Shown here: one piece after another, positions 53,309 to 62,184 of the stretch | Layout: each line of letters opens with the position of its first letter | Position numbering within the stretch: the stretch's first letter is position 1 | Position numbers and translations under genes: made by a program | From: JAFGVL01 sp963663245 | GTDB lineage: Bacteria > Bacteroidota > Bacteroidia > Bacteroidales > Paludibacteraceae | Length of the DNA stretch: 64,000 nt | Direction: 5' to 3' | Assembly (NCBI GenBank): GCA_963663245.1 | Contig: OY760143.1 | Coordinates: 806,001-870,000 of the forward strand | Notes under the pieces: generated by a model | What the model saw: only the letters and a program-made list of their open reading frames with translations | Database searches by the model: none | Told to the model about the DNA's origin: nothing

Positions 53309-53836
53309 TTAAATTCGATTCAAATATATTGATAGACCTTTACGAATAGATGCTAGTCCAAAGTCATCGATGTTAATTTTTTCTTTTTTTATAAAAAAAG
53401 CTTCTGACACATCATCAGATGCTCTAAGTTCAGAGAAGGAATTTATTTTACATTCAAAAAATAAATCCAATGTATGTACCTCAAACCCTGAGAATGGATA
53501 TATGTTTGGCAAGGAGAAACAATAGGTTATTTTATTGATAGCTAGATTTAACTCTTCTTTAATTTCTCTATAACTAGCTTCTTCTGCTGTTTCATTCATA
53601 TCAACAAAGCCTCCAGGTAAATCTAAGGTTTGTTTATATGGGTCTTTTGCTCTACAACAAACTAATAATTCATCATTTTTATTTACGATAAATGCAGCTA
53701 CAGCAGCAGAACTATTAAAAAAATAGACAAAACTGCAGCTAGTACATTTTTTAGCTTTTTCGTTATAAGGGATGAAGGTTTTATTACCGCATATCGGGCA
53801 GTACAAGAAATTTTGTAAAGGATGAGTTATTTCCAT
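53309..53836 (-). CDS. Nudix hydrolase with N-terminal zinc ribbon
   Basis: Start set at 53836 (MEITHPLQNFLYCP), since a promoter box at 53894-53901 rules out the longer frame to 53896. The 175 residues hold a zinc ribbon (CPICG, CTSC, about 13-37) and a Nudix box GGFVDMNETAEEASYREIKEEL (split: GGFVDMNE...REIKEE, about 76-97). The layout is like NudC/ADP-ribose pyrophosphatase-type enzymes; substrate unknown. Confidence 0.88.
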   Translation of the reverse strand: MEITHPLQNFLYCPICGNKTFIPYNEKAKKCTSCSFVYFFNSSAAVAAFIVNKNDELLVCCRAKDPYKQTLDLPGGFVDMNETAEEASYREIKEELNLAINKITYCFSLPNIYPFSGFEVHTLDLFFECKINSFSELRASDDVSEAFFIKKEKINIDDFGLASIRKGLSIYLNRI

Positions 53837-53893
53837 TTCTTTGTCCGTGGTAGTTAAATCTCGATGTTTTAAAGAAAAATAACAGGTAATGCA

Positions 53894-53901
53894 CAAATAT
53901 A
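53894..53901 (-). promoter_or_regulatory. Putative -7 box (TATATTTG) for the Nudix gene
   Basis: Exact TAnnTTTG match on the minus strand, 57 bp upstream of the chosen ATG. Confidence 0.4.
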
Positions 53902-54042
53902 CAGCTTTTTGTAAGTAGCTTTGGGCTTTTAGACTTAATAGTTATCAACAGAAATATTATTTTTAAGGAAAAATTTTATTTCTGATAGAATTATTATTTA
54001 TTTTGTAGTCGTAAAGTTGAAAACAAATAAAATTATATAAAA

Positions 54043-54219
54043 ATGAAAGAGTTCTTAAAGGTGTTAGGTGCAATTATCGTTTTAATTGGAGTGTTATTTC
54101 TAATGGTTTATTATTTTGGTTTCCAAAAAAATATTTTGTTAGTTTTAGGAGGGTTGTCAATGTTTGTCGGTTTTATGACACATGTTTTTATTAATAAATT
54201 TATCAAAGATAAAGAGTAA
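54043..54219 (+). CDS. Small two-helix membrane protein (58 residues)
   Basis: The ATG at 54043 opens a 58-codon ORF with two transmembrane helices: VLGAIIVLIGVLFLMVYYF (7-25) and ILLVLGGLSMFVGFMTHVF (30-48), and a basic C-terminus (INKFIKDKE). It is followed at once by a perfect-palindrome terminator, which supports a real transcript. Similar very small membrane proteins occur in other Bacteroidota; no function is known. Confidence 0.7.
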   Translation: MKEFLKVLGAIIVLIGVLFLMVYYFGFQKNILLVLGGLSMFVGFMTHVFINKFIKDKE

Positions 54220-54235
54220 ATCTATAAAAATAGAT

Positions 54236-54277
54236 AAAAAAATAAGGGTTCCGAATTCGGAACCCTTATTTTTTTAT
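54236..54277. terminator. Bidirectional terminator built on a perfect 30-bp palindrome
   Basis: 54241-54270 is fully self-complementary (AATAAGGGTTCCGAA and its complement, EcoRI-like GAATTC centre), with an A run before and a T run after. It serves the small membrane protein gene and the convergent exbD. Confidence 0.93.
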
Positions 54278-54289
54278 GATGAAGAAGCC

Positions 54290-54763
54290 TTATTTTGTTG
54301 TAGCTCGTTGTGTAGAAGCATAACTTATTTTCAGTGCAAATGCTTCTCTAAGCTCTTGTTTAATATCACTGATAATTCCCATTTTTGTTTCTTGGTCTGC
54401 TTTTATTGAAACAATCATTTTTTGTTGATCTGCCTCGGCCATACCTTCTCTTTCAAGGGTTATTAATTCTGTTACTCTATTTACATCAACAAACTCATCG
54501 TCCATTTGAACACGGCTTTCAGTACCGTGAGATTTTATTAAATCCATACGAGGCTGACCAACGTATAAATAACGCACTAAGGTTTTCTTTTCTAGTTTTT
54601 GTAATTCAGTTGCTTCAGGAACCTTAAATTTAACCATGAAAGTTACTTCTTTCATAGAAGTTGTTGCCATAAAGAAAAAGAGCAACATAAAAATAATGTC
54701 CGGTAATGAAGCCGTACTAATTTCTGGAACGACTTTTTTTCCTTCTTTTCTAATTTTCGCCAT
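54290..54763 (-). CDS. ExbD/TolR-family biopolymer transport protein, copy 2
   Basis: The 157 residues have one membrane helix near the N-terminus (about 22-41) with the proton-relay Asp in TASLPDIIFMLLFFFMATTS (Asp23), and a periplasmic domain. Start overlaps the upstream exbD stop by one base (TAATG), implying translational coupling. Works with ExbB to energise TonB- or Tol-type envelope machines. Confidence 0.92.
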   Translation of the reverse strand: MAKIRKEGKKVVPEISTASLPDIIFMLLFFFMATTSMKEVTFMVKFKVPEATELQKLEKKTLVRYLYVGQPRMDLIKSHGTESRVQMDDEFVDVNRVTELITLEREGMAEADQQKMIVSIKADQETKMGIISDIKQELREAFALKISYASTQRATTK

Positions 54764-55347
54764 TATTCTTCTCCTCCGTAGTTTTTAGGTTCTGCTTCAG
54801 ATATTTTCTGTGGATAGACTTGCTGAACAGCTTTTTGTTGATCTACAGTCAAATCGTTATAGTAAGCACCAAATCGTTCTTTTGCCAGTTCATCTCTTAA
54901 TTCGTTGTAGGCGGCTACCAATTCATTTTGAACTTCTATGTATGATTGATAATCTGTTCCTCTATCATTTTGTAATGATACAACATGATCTTTAGTAATA
55001 TTCATTGTCCCCAATAAATTTACTTCAACTGGAGTTACAACTGGTAAGTTTGGATCATTAAACTCATTCTTGATAAAATCCTTTGCTCTTTGTCGAAGGT
55101 CTTTAATGTCCATTTGCTCACCAAGTACCATTAGTTGATTTTGACTATTAATAAGAACAACAAGAGTGTTTCTTTTATTAACTTTAATATCAGGTTGTTC
55201 AAAATCTTTTGGTATTGGCGGTGGCAATTTCCTCATTAACCCTTTGTTTACAGCCATAGAAGTTGTAACCAAAAAGAAAATAAGGAGTAAGAATGAGATA
55301 TCCGCCATTGAGCTGGCGTTTATACTTGGGACTTTTCTTTTAGCCAT
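54763..55347 (-). CDS. ExbD/TolR-family biopolymer transport protein, copy 1
   Basis: The 194 residues have the ExbD helix SSMADISFLLLIFFLVTTSM with Asp17, and a longer periplasmic part with a charged C-terminal tail (TVDQQKAVQQVYPQKIS). Two ExbD paralogs behind one ExbB are common in Bacteroidota; they may form a heteromeric pair. Confidence 0.92.
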   Translation of the reverse strand: MAKRKVPSINASSMADISFLLLIFFLVTTSMAVNKGLMRKLPPPIPKDFEQPDIKVNKRNTLVVLINSQNQLMVLGEQMDIKDLRQRAKDFIKNEFNDPNLPVVTPVEVNLLGTMNITKDHVVSLQNDRGTDYQSYIEVQNELVAAYNELRDELAKERFGAYYNDLTVDQQKAVQQVYPQKISEAEPKNYGGEE

Positions 55348-55355
55348 AATTAAGT

Positions 55356-55823
55356 TTATTTCTTTATTTGCTTAAATGTATTAACAGCAATTATTGTAAC
55401 AAAAGCACCAACAATTAATGTGTAAACCGAGTATAAGCACATATCAGAGAATTTAGCCCAAAATCCACCATTGTCTGTTCCTTCGTATCCAATAATTTCC
55501 ATTGTTTCATTGCTTCCAATGATAAATGTAATTACTAATACAAGCGCTAAACCAGCGATAGCAATGATAGATTTTACTCCACCTTTTGCATCATTCTTCA
55601 TTTTGCCAATAAAATTAAGAACAACTAAAGTTAATGCTAGTATTACTGAAAGTATTACTAATGCATAGGCCCAAAGAATCAGAGAGTTGGTGTATGTTGG
55701 TATATCAAAAGAATCAGTTCCTGCTGTTAAACTACCTGATGTACCACCGGCATAAAATACAATTCCGATAATAACAGATAGTATAGCAAGTACCAATAAA
55801 GATATTTTTGGTATTGATTTCAT
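55356..55823 (-). CDS. Four-helix membrane protein in the exbB-exbD cluster
   Basis: The 155 residues contain four hydrophobic helices (about 7-25, 49-71, 83-101, 131-150) with a short periplasmic loop. The gene is placed 18 bp after exbB and 8 bp before exbD, so it is likely part of the energy-transducing complex. No domain is recognised. Confidence 0.75.
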   Translation of the reverse strand: MKSIPKISLLVLAILSVIIGIVFYAGGTSGSLTAGTDSFDIPTYTNSLILWAYALVILSVILALTLVVLNFIGKMKNDAKGGVKSIIAIAGLALVLVITFIIGSNETMEIIGYEGTDNGGFWAKFSDMCLYSVYTLIVGAFVTIIAVNTFKQIKK

Positions 55824-55841
55824 TTTAATTGATTTTAAAAA

Positions 55842-56642
55842 TTATTTTTTCGCGTATTTTACAATTACATCAAGTAAAGATATTGATGAATCTTCCATGT
55901 CATTTACGAGGTTGTCAATGATTGATAAAATGAAATTGTAAAAGATTTGAAGGATAATTGCAACGATAAGACCAAATACTGTTGTTAATAAGGCAACTTT
56001 AATACCACCAGCTACAATTGTTGCAGAGATATCTCCAACTTGTTGGATTTTATCAAATGCTTGAATCATACCAATTACAGTTCCCATGAAACCTAACATT
56101 GGTGCTAAGGCTATAAATAAACCAATCCAGCTTAAGTTCTTTTCTAGTAGTCCTAGTTGAACACCACCATAAGAAGCGACTGTTTTTTCAACTACCTCAA
56201 TGCCTTCGTCGTAACGAGAAAGTCCTTGGTAGAAAATAGAAGCAACTGGTCCACGTGTTTCGCGACAAACCTCCATAGCTGCAGGTACTCCACCTTTTTC
56301 AATTGCAGCTTCAACGTCAGCTAATAGTTTTTTAGTGTTCGTAGAAGCTAAGCTTAAATATAAAATTCTTTCGATTGATAATGCAATACCAAATATTAAA
56401 CAAAAAGCTACTAGAGCCATAAATCCGGCACCACCTTCAATAAATTTTTGTTTTAATGCTTTGTGAATTCCACCTTCTTTTTCTTCTGTTACTGGAGCAA
56501 CTACTTCTTCTTCAGCAGAAGCAGTATCAACGACTTCAGTAGTTTCAGCTTCAACAGCAGTTGTGTCTGTTTGTGCAGCAACATTTGTTATTCCAAGGGT
56601 AAATACACCTAAAATAGTTAAAATTGCAAATAGCTTTTTCAT
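55842..56642 (-). CDS. MotA/TolQ/ExbB proton channel family protein
   Basis: Proton-conducting subunit. The 266 residues carry a signal-like first helix (1-23), a Glu/Thr/Val-rich linker (TTAVEAETTEVVDTASAEEE), then three membrane helices with the family core LLEKNLSWIGLFIALAPMLGFMGTVIGMI (in part) and GGIKVALLTTVFGLIVAIIL. The acidic periplasmic linker after a cleavable-type helix is frequent in this phylum. First gene of the cluster. Confidence 0.92.
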   Translation of the reverse strand: MKKLFAILTILGVFTLGITNVAAQTDTTAVEAETTEVVDTASAEEEVVAPVTEEKEGGIHKALKQKFIEGGAGFMALVAFCLIFGIALSIERILYLSLASTNTKKLLADVEAAIEKGGVPAAMEVCRETRGPVASIFYQGLSRYDEGIEVVEKTVASYGGVQLGLLEKNLSWIGLFIALAPMLGFMGTVIGMIQAFDKIQQVGDISATIVAGGIKVALLTTVFGLIVAIILQIFYNFILSIIDNLVNDMEDSSISLLDVIVKYAKK

Positions 56643-56702
56643 TTTCTTGTTTTTTAGATTAATTATAGATTTTATTTTGTTGAATTATTTCCAATGTATT
56701 TG

Positions 56703-56790
56703 CGGAGAGAAAGGGATTCGAACCCCCGGTACCGTTCACGGGCACACACGCTTTCCAAGCGTGCCTCTTAAACCACTCGAGCATCTCTCC
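56703..56790 (-). tRNA. tRNA-Ser(GGA)
   Basis: On the minus strand the 88-nt molecule folds as a class II tRNA: acceptor GGAGAGA/TCTCTCC, D-arm CTCGAGTGGTTTAAGAG, anticodon stem CACGC/GCGTG with loop TTGGAAA (anticodon GGA), a long variable arm (TGTGCCCGTGAACGGTACC) and T-arm GGGGGTTCGAATCCC. The 3' CCA is not encoded in full (G-CA follows the stem), so it must be added after transcription. Confidence 0.96.
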
Positions 56791-56937
56791 AAAATTTTGC
56801 CCGTCTCGTTTTTATAATGGGTTAATTCGGGCACTAAATTAAAAAAAAAATACGAATTGCAAGCTTAATTACACGCTTTGTAACTGCTATTTAATAAAAA
56901 AAAGCAATTAACTTTAAAATTGTTCTACTTAATGCGC

Positions 56938-57738
56938 TCAATTAGTATCGTTTCTTTCAGGTGCAAATATAATAGATTTAAAAACTTGCAGGGCGTTTTC
57001 GCCTGTTTTTTTTATAATATTATCAGTACTTTCGTTATATATTTCAGCTAACTTCGCAACAATCTCTAATAGGTGTTTTGGCTCATTTCGTTTGCCTCTG
57101 TATGGAACAGGACTTAGGTATGGAGCATCTGTTTCTAAAACAATGTTTTCAAGAGGAATCTGTGATAAGGTGTTTTTTAAATCTGAGTTTTTAAATGTGA
57201 CTATACCGTTTATCCCTAACTTAAATCCTTTGAGATTTAGAATTGATTGAGCGTCTTTTAAGTTGCCACTAAAACTATGAAAAACTCCATGTAGTTGAGG
57301 GCAGTTTAGTCTTTCTATACTTCTTAAGGCTTCGGGAAATGCATCTCTTACATGAATGATAACGGGTAAATTATATTCTATTGCCCACTTTAGTTGTTGT
57401 TCAAAAACTTTAATTTGTTCGTTTATGAATGTTTTATCCCAATACAAATCAACACCTATTTCTCCAATTGCACAAAATGAGTTCTCGTCGAGGGAGTGTT
57501 TGATTTTTGTGAGTTCTTTTTTATATTCATGATTTACTGATGTTGGATGTAACCCTATAGCAGAATGAAAAAAACTAGGGTCAGACTCTTCCAATGTAAA
57601 CATTGCTTTTGTAGTATCGTTATCTACATTGGGAAGTATTATGTGTTTTACTCCAGCTTTTTTTGCTTGTTGAATAACTAAAGCTCTATCTTCATCAAAT
57701 GCATCTAAGTAAATATGTGCGTGGGTATCAATCAACAT
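56938..57738 (-). CDS. tatD: TatD-family metal-dependent hydrolase
   Basis: TIM-barrel nuclease-like enzyme (DNase family). The 266 residues have the metal ligands His-x-His in DTHAH (5-9), Glu in AIGEIGVDLYWD, His in IIHVRDA, His in GVFHSFSG and Asp in LETDAPYLSPVPYRG. The physiological role (DNA repair or fragment degradation) is not fixed for this branch. Confidence 0.94.
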   Translation of the reverse strand: MLIDTHAHIYLDAFDEDRALVIQQAKKAGVKHIILPNVDNDTTKAMFTLEESDPSFFHSAIGLHPTSVNHEYKKELTKIKHSLDENSFCAIGEIGVDLYWDKTFINEQIKVFEQQLKWAIEYNLPVIIHVRDAFPEALRSIERLNCPQLHGVFHSFSGNLKDAQSILNLKGFKLGINGIVTFKNSDLKNTLSQIPLENIVLETDAPYLSPVPYRGKRNEPKHLLEIVAKLAEIYNESTDNIIKKTGENALQVFKSIIFAPERNDTN

Positions 57739-57750
57739 TGTGTCTGAATT

Positions 57751-58854
57751 TTATTGCTTTTTAAAATAATATTCTAATAGGTCATTAGCTGCGACAAAAG
57801 AGCTTTTTTCATTGTTTAGTACTTTCTTCTCATTCTCTTGTAAAAGAGTCTCAATTTCTTCGTTAGCATAGAAGTGTTGTTTGAGTTTCTCGTTAATGCT
57901 TTCGTACATCCAATAATTAGATTGTTGATTGCGCTTATGATTAAAATATCCGTTTGTTTTAGTAAAGCTTATCTGTTCAGTTATCATATCCCATATTTCA
58001 GGGATTCCATTTTTCTCTAATGAGGAACATGTTAGTACTTGAGGTTCCCATCCAGATTCTGGAGCAGGAAATAAATGCAATGCATTTTTATATAAGTTCC
58101 GAGCTATTTCTGCTCTATCAATATTGTTGCCGTCAGCTTTATTAATAGCAATTCCATCTGCCATTTCCATGATACCTCTTTTTATCCCTTGTAGCTCATC
58201 ACCACCTCCAGTAAGTTGGATTAATAGAAAGAAATCTACCATAGAATGTACTGCAGTCTCAGATTGACCAACACCTACTGTTTCTACAAAAATAGTATCA
58301 AAACCGGCAGCCTCACAGAGCACAATAGTTTCACGTGTTTTACGAGCAACACCTCCTAGAGATCCAGCAGAAGGAGAGGGGCGAATGAAGGCATTTTTAC
58401 TAGCAGAAAGTTCTTCCATTCTAGTTTTGTCCCCTAAAATACTTCCTTTTGATCTTTCACTGCTAGGGTCAATTGCGAGAACAGCTAGTTTTCGTCCTTT
58501 GTTTGTTATATGCATTCCAATGGTTTCAATAAAGGAGCTTTTCCCTGCCCCAGGAACTCCCGTTATACCAATACGATTTGATTTTCCTGCATAAGGTAAG
58601 CATTTCTCAATTATTTTTTGAGCAATAGACTGATGTTCTACTTTTGAGCTTTCAATGAGGGTGACAGCTTGACTTAGAATGGTTATATTCCCTTTGAGAA
58701 TTCCACTTACATATTCATCTATGGAAAGTTTTTTTCTTTTTGTGCGACTTTCTTTTAGTCTAGGGTTTATAGACGGCGGTTGACTAATACCTTTGTTTAC
58801 ATTTAAACCGATGTATTTGTCGTTATCTTCAATATGGCAATCTTCTTTACACAT
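57751..58854 (-). CDS. meaB: Methylmalonyl-CoA mutase-associated GTPase MeaB
   Basis: G-protein chaperone that protects and reloads B12-dependent methylmalonyl-CoA mutase. Start set at 58854 (MCKEDCHIEDNDKY), because the alternative at 58869 would sit against the hairpin at 58864-58913. The 367 residues contain GILKGNITILSQAVTLIESS, P-loop GVPGAGKSS, DPSSERSKGSILGDKTRM (in part), the ETVGVGQSE switch and NKADG. No mutase gene is in the window. Confidence 0.93.
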   Translation of the reverse strand: MCKEDCHIEDNDKYIGLNVNKGISQPPSINPRLKESRTKRKKLSIDEYVSGILKGNITILSQAVTLIESSKVEHQSIAQKIIEKCLPYAGKSNRIGITGVPGAGKSSFIETIGMHITNKGRKLAVLAIDPSSERSKGSILGDKTRMEELSASKNAFIRPSPSAGSLGGVARKTRETIVLCEAAGFDTIFVETVGVGQSETAVHSMVDFFLLIQLTGGGDELQGIKRGIMEMADGIAINKADGNNIDRAEIARNLYKNALHLFPAPESGWEPQVLTCSSLEKNGIPEIWDMITEQISFTKTNGYFNHKRNQQSNYWMYESINEKLKQHFYANEEIETLLQENEKKVLNNEKSSFVAANDLLEYYFKKQ

Positions 58855-58863
58855 TATGCGAAT

Positions 58864-58913
58864 ATACAAATAAAGGGGATAAATTATTTAATAATTATCC
58901 CCTTTATTTGTAT
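58864..58913 (-). terminator. 19-bp perfect hairpin between the DUF1573 genes and meaB
   Basis: Arms 58864-58882 and 58895-58913 are fully complementary (core AAAGGGGATAA/TTATCCCCTTT) with a 12-base AT loop. On the minus strand the right part is T-rich, so it can terminate the DUF1573 transcript. It lies only 9 bp before the meaB start. Confidence 0.8.
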
Positions 58914-58927
58914 AGTTTATTTGATAT

Positions 58928-59989
58928 TTATTCTACTACATTGAATTTAAGTAGGAAACGTTTGTTTACATTTTTAGGATCATTGCTCATTACAGTAATA
59001 GTTTGCTTGTAATTTTTTGCTTGTAATTTTGATCCGTCTATCGTAATTTTTAGTTTGCCTTTTTTTCCAGGTTTAACTTTTTCTGAATTTTTAATTGAGA
59101 TAAAGTCTCCATTTGTGTCAATATTTCTAATGAATAAAGGTACTTTTCCTAGGTTTTCGAAATTAGCAACAACAGTTTTCTTTTCACCTTTTTTCACTTC
59201 TCCAGCAATAATTTCATTAGCTATTTTTATAACTGGAGGGTTTTTGATTTGAGCTTCGGTGAATTTCTCAAAAATTTTTGCAGAGGCTGTTACTTTATGT
59301 TTGGCTGCTTTTTTATTTTTTATATCTCCAGTAACAAAAGTAATATCAGTTTTTGTTTTACCCCAATCATCAATTTCTGAAGTGTTAAATTTTAGAGTGA
59401 TATTGCTTTTTCCGCCCGCTTCAATCTTTTTTGTTTCTGCTGTTATGTGTTTTGGTAAATCTATAAAGGTTACTATTATGTCTTTCTTTGTGATGTTTGC
59501 AATCGGCATTTTAACTTGTTTTGTTTCCCCTTTAGCAATATCAGCAAAATTTATTTTTACATCTTTTAAACGAACATCTCCTTTTAATATTGGATAAGCT
59601 GTTTCAACTTTTTGTCCTCTTTTAGTAACTACACCTTTGATGATTAATACTTTTTTATCAGCATTGCTGCTTACTGTTATGGACTTTGTGAAAGGTCCTG
59701 GTCTTCCAGCTGCTTTATATGTTACCGTAATGCTTGCTTTTTGTTTTGGAGGTATAGGTTCTCTTGCCCACTGAGGAGTAGTACATCCACATGAAGCTTG
59801 TACGTTTTTTAATAATAAATCTGATTCTCCAGTATTAGTGAATTCAAATACATGAGTTACTTTTCCATCTTCTTCTGCAATTGTTCCAAAATCATATAGC
59901 ATTTCAGTAAATTCGATTTTTGGTTTTTGAGCAAAAATGCTTGTTGATAATAAAATTGCAAGTAGTCCTAGTGATATTTTCTTATTCAT
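58928..59989 (-). CDS. DUF1573 multi-domain secreted protein (353 residues)
   Basis: A signal peptide (1-20, LSTSIFAQ) is followed by the DUF1573 domain (about 24-125: FGTIAEEDGKVTHVFEFTNTG in part, VQASCGCTTPQWAREPI, GRPGPFTKSITVSSN) and then two further immunoglobulin-like modules of about 100 residues (about 130-235 and 240-353). DUF1573 is abundant in Bacteroidota but has no settled function. Probably co-transcribed with the shorter DUF1573 gene 23 bp upstream. Confidence 0.9.
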   Translation of the reverse strand: MNKKISLGLLAILLSTSIFAQKPKIEFTEMLYDFGTIAEEDGKVTHVFEFTNTGESDLLLKNVQASCGCTTPQWAREPIPPKQKASITVTYKAAGRPGPFTKSITVSSNADKKVLIIKGVVTKRGQKVETAYPILKGDVRLKDVKINFADIAKGETKQVKMPIANITKKDIIVTFIDLPKHITAETKKIEAGGKSNITLKFNTSEIDDWGKTKTDITFVTGDIKNKKAAKHKVTASAKIFEKFTEAQIKNPPVIKIANEIIAGEVKKGEKKTVVANFENLGKVPLFIRNIDTNGDFISIKNSEKVKPGKKGKLKITIDGSKLQAKNYKQTITVMSNDPKNVNKRFLLKFNVVE

Positions 59990-60012
59990 AATAAATTCTC
60001 CTTGTTGATGTT

Positions 60013-60414
60013 TTATTCTTTTTGTGTAGTCTTACTTTTTTTAGGAATTACATCTCCTTTAATCGTAAGCTTTATTTTGTTTTTTTTAGAATTATTCGTT
60101 ACCGTAATTGTTTTGTTAAAAGGTCCTGGTCTTCCTCTAGGGTTATAAGTGACTTTTACTATTCCAGTTTCTCCAGGCCCCAATGGCTTTTTACTCCATT
60201 TAGGAGTAGTGCAACCACATGAGGCTTTTACTTCGGTTAGTAATAATGCACCAGTTCCAATGTTCGTAAATTCAAAAAGATGACTTACTTTCCCATCTTT
60301 TTCATAAATTGTTCCAAAATCGTTGGTGTGCTTGTTAAATTTGGCAATAGGTTCTTGGGCCATTGTCAAGACGCTCGCTAGTAATAGAAAGCTTACTAAT
60401 AATTGTCTTTTCAT
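60013..60414 (-). CDS. DUF1573 single-domain secreted protein (133 residues)
   Basis: It has a signal peptide (1-19, SVLTMAQ) and one DUF1573 domain with the same signature KASCGCTTPKWSKKPLGPGE and GRPGPFNKTITVTNNS, ending in a basic tail (IPKKSKTTQKE). Looks like a paralog of the first domain of the next gene. First gene of the pair. Confidence 0.9.
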   Translation of the reverse strand: MKRQLLVSFLLLASVLTMAQEPIAKFNKHTNDFGTIYEKDGKVSHLFEFTNIGTGALLLTEVKASCGCTTPKWSKKPLGPGETGIVKVTYNPRGRPGPFNKTITVTNNSKKNKIKLTIKGDVIPKKSKTTQKE

Positions 60415-60449
60415 TGTAGTAATTCTTTTTTTTTGTAAAAATTGATATG

Positions 60450-60457
60450 CAAATTTA
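60450..60457 (-). promoter_or_regulatory. Putative -7 box (TAAATTTG) for the DUF1573 pair
   Basis: Exact TAnnTTTG match on the minus strand, 35 bp upstream of the ATG at 60414. Confidence 0.4.
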
Positions 60458-60559
60458 TAAATTTATAACTGAAATAACAGTTAAAAACTAAAAAGATTTT
60501 CTTTCCATTTAAAAAGGCAAAAATCTATCCAAACAGACATATATATATAACATTAAAAT

Positions 60560-60567
60560 TATCTTTG
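60560..60567 (+). promoter_or_regulatory. Putative -7 box (TATCTTTG) for the TSUP gene
   Basis: Exact TAnnTTTG match 26 bp upstream of the ATG at 60594. Confidence 0.4.
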
Positions 60568-60593
60568 TGATATAACAATTTAAAATTCCAAAA

Positions 60594-60962
60594 ATGGGCG
60601 TAATAGAATTTTGTATATTAATGATGATTGGTATAGTATCAGGGGTCTTAAGTGGGATGCTTGGTATAGGAGGTGGTATAGTTATGATTCCTGCACTAAT
60701 TTATATTTTGGGGCACTCACAGTTAATGGCTCAAGGTACTAGTTTAGCTGTTATGTTACCTCCGATAGGTATTGCCGCAGCAATGAACTATTATAAAGAA
60801 GGTAACGTTGATATTAAATATGCTTTAATAATTGCCATCTTTTTTATTGTTGGATCTTATTTTAGTTCAAAAATTGTATTGAGTTTTGATCCAAAGATAT
60901 TAAGAAAAGTTTTTGCTGTTTTTATTACTTTAATAGCAGCAAAAATGTTTTTTCAGAAATAG
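60594..60962 (+). CDS. TSUP (TauE/SafE) family permease, half-size
   Basis: The 122 residues hold four membrane helices and the TSUP repeat motif SGVLSGMLGIGGGIVMIPAL (in helix 1), with GTSLAVMLPPIG in helix 2. Usual TSUP proteins have two such repeats (about 250 residues). The ORF is intact with a normal start, so a single-repeat protein that dimerises is likelier than a truncation. Substrate (sulfite, sulfonate or other anion) unknown. Confidence 0.85.
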   Translation: MGVIEFCILMMIGIVSGVLSGMLGIGGGIVMIPALIYILGHSQLMAQGTSLAVMLPPIGIAAAMNYYKEGNVDIKYALIIAIFFIVGSYFSSKIVLSFDPKILRKVFAVFITLIAAKMFFQK

Positions 60963-60976
60963 AATTTTAATTGTAG

Positions 60977-62164
60977 ATGAAAGATAAAGTTAGAATACTT
61001 TCAGAGAAATCTTTTTTATATGTGTGTGGTGTATATAAACATCTTCATGCAAATCCTGAGTTGTCATTTCAAGAGCAGGAAACAGCTGCTTATATTCAAA
61101 AAAAACTTGAGTCTTTAAATATTCCTTATCGTTCAAATATAGGAGGTTTTGGGATATTAGCGGTTTTAGAGGGGAATAACCCAAATGGAAAAACTGTTGC
61201 TTTACGCGCAGATATGGATGCGCTACCAATTCAAGAAGATACAACCTTAGATTATAAGTCTACAAAAGATCATTGTATGCATGCCTGTGGTCATGATTCT
61301 CATGTGGCTAGTTTGCTTGGTGTAGCTAAAGTGCTTTCAGAAATAAAAGACGAGATGGAAGGCACAGTGCTTTTTATTTTTCAGCCAGGAGAAGAACGTC
61401 ATCCTGGAGGAGCACGTTTAATGTTACAAGACAATGTTTTTTCCGATTATAAACCAGATGTAATATTGGCGCAACATGCTTCTGTTGATTATCCCATGGG
61501 TAGTGTTGCTTTTCGTTCAGGTCAAATTATGGCTTCAGCTGATGAGGTGCATCTTACTATTAAAGGAAAAGGTGGACATGCTGCTTTACCTCATTTATAT
61601 AACGATACAGTACTTTGTGCTTCTCAAATATTGGTTTCGTTACAACAAATTAGTGCTAGAATAAAAGATCCACTTATACCAATGGTACTTTCTTTTGGAA
61701 AGTTAATAGCTGATGGTTCAACGAATGTGATTCCGGAAGAAGTTAAGCTGTCAGGAACATTTCGTACCTTTGATGAAAATTGGAGATCAGTTTGTAAAGG
61801 TCATATTCGTAGAATAGCAACAGAAACTGCGCTTGCTTATGGTTGTGTGTGTGATGTAGATTTGCCTGATGGTTATCCTTCGGTAAATAATGATTTTGAA
61901 GTGACTAAGGTTTCAAAGCAATATGCCACTGAGGTTGTTGGTGAAAATAATATTAAAGAATTAGAGGTTCGTATGACTGGAGAGGATTTTAGTTTCTTTA
62001 GTCAGGAATACCCAAGTACCTTTTTTCGATTTGGAATAAAAGGAAATACAAATAAAAACACAGGTAATTTACATACGCCAAATTTTGAAATTGATTTAGA
62101 TGTATTTAAAACATCGGTTTCTGTTATGTCATGGATGGCTTGGCAACATGTAAATTGTAAATAG
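60977..62164 (+). CDS. M20-family amidohydrolase
   Basis: Zinc metallohydrolase of the aminoacylase/N-acyl-amino-acid amidohydrolase group. The 395 residues have HANPELSFQE, ADMDALPIQE, metal ligands in HACGHDSH (about 107-114), catalytic Glu in FQPGEERHPGGA, the dimerisation domain (about 185-300) and TGEDFSFF near the C-terminus. The gene lies 14 bp after the TSUP gene and 20 bp before an Lrp-type regulator, suggesting an operon for amino-acid derivatives. Confidence 0.92.
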   Translation: MKDKVRILSEKSFLYVCGVYKHLHANPELSFQEQETAAYIQKKLESLNIPYRSNIGGFGILAVLEGNNPNGKTVALRADMDALPIQEDTTLDYKSTKDHCMHACGHDSHVASLLGVAKVLSEIKDEMEGTVLFIFQPGEERHPGGARLMLQDNVFSDYKPDVILAQHASVDYPMGSVAFRSGQIMASADEVHLTIKGKGGHAALPHLYNDTVLCASQILVSLQQISARIKDPLIPMVLSFGKLIADGSTNVIPEEVKLSGTFRTFDENWRSVCKGHIRRIATETALAYGCVCDVDLPDGYPSVNNDFEVTKVSKQYATEVVGENNIKELEVRMTGEDFSFFSQEYPSTFFRFGIKGNTNKNTGNLHTPNFEIDLDVFKTSVSVMSWMAWQHVNCK

Positions 62165-62184
62165 GAATTTAATCTTTATAAAAT

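Noticed and set aside
56563..56817. 84-codon plus-strand ORF with a GEKGIRTPGTVHGHTRFP segment
   Set aside because: It is the complement of tRNA-Ser(GGA), a well-known false ORF pattern.
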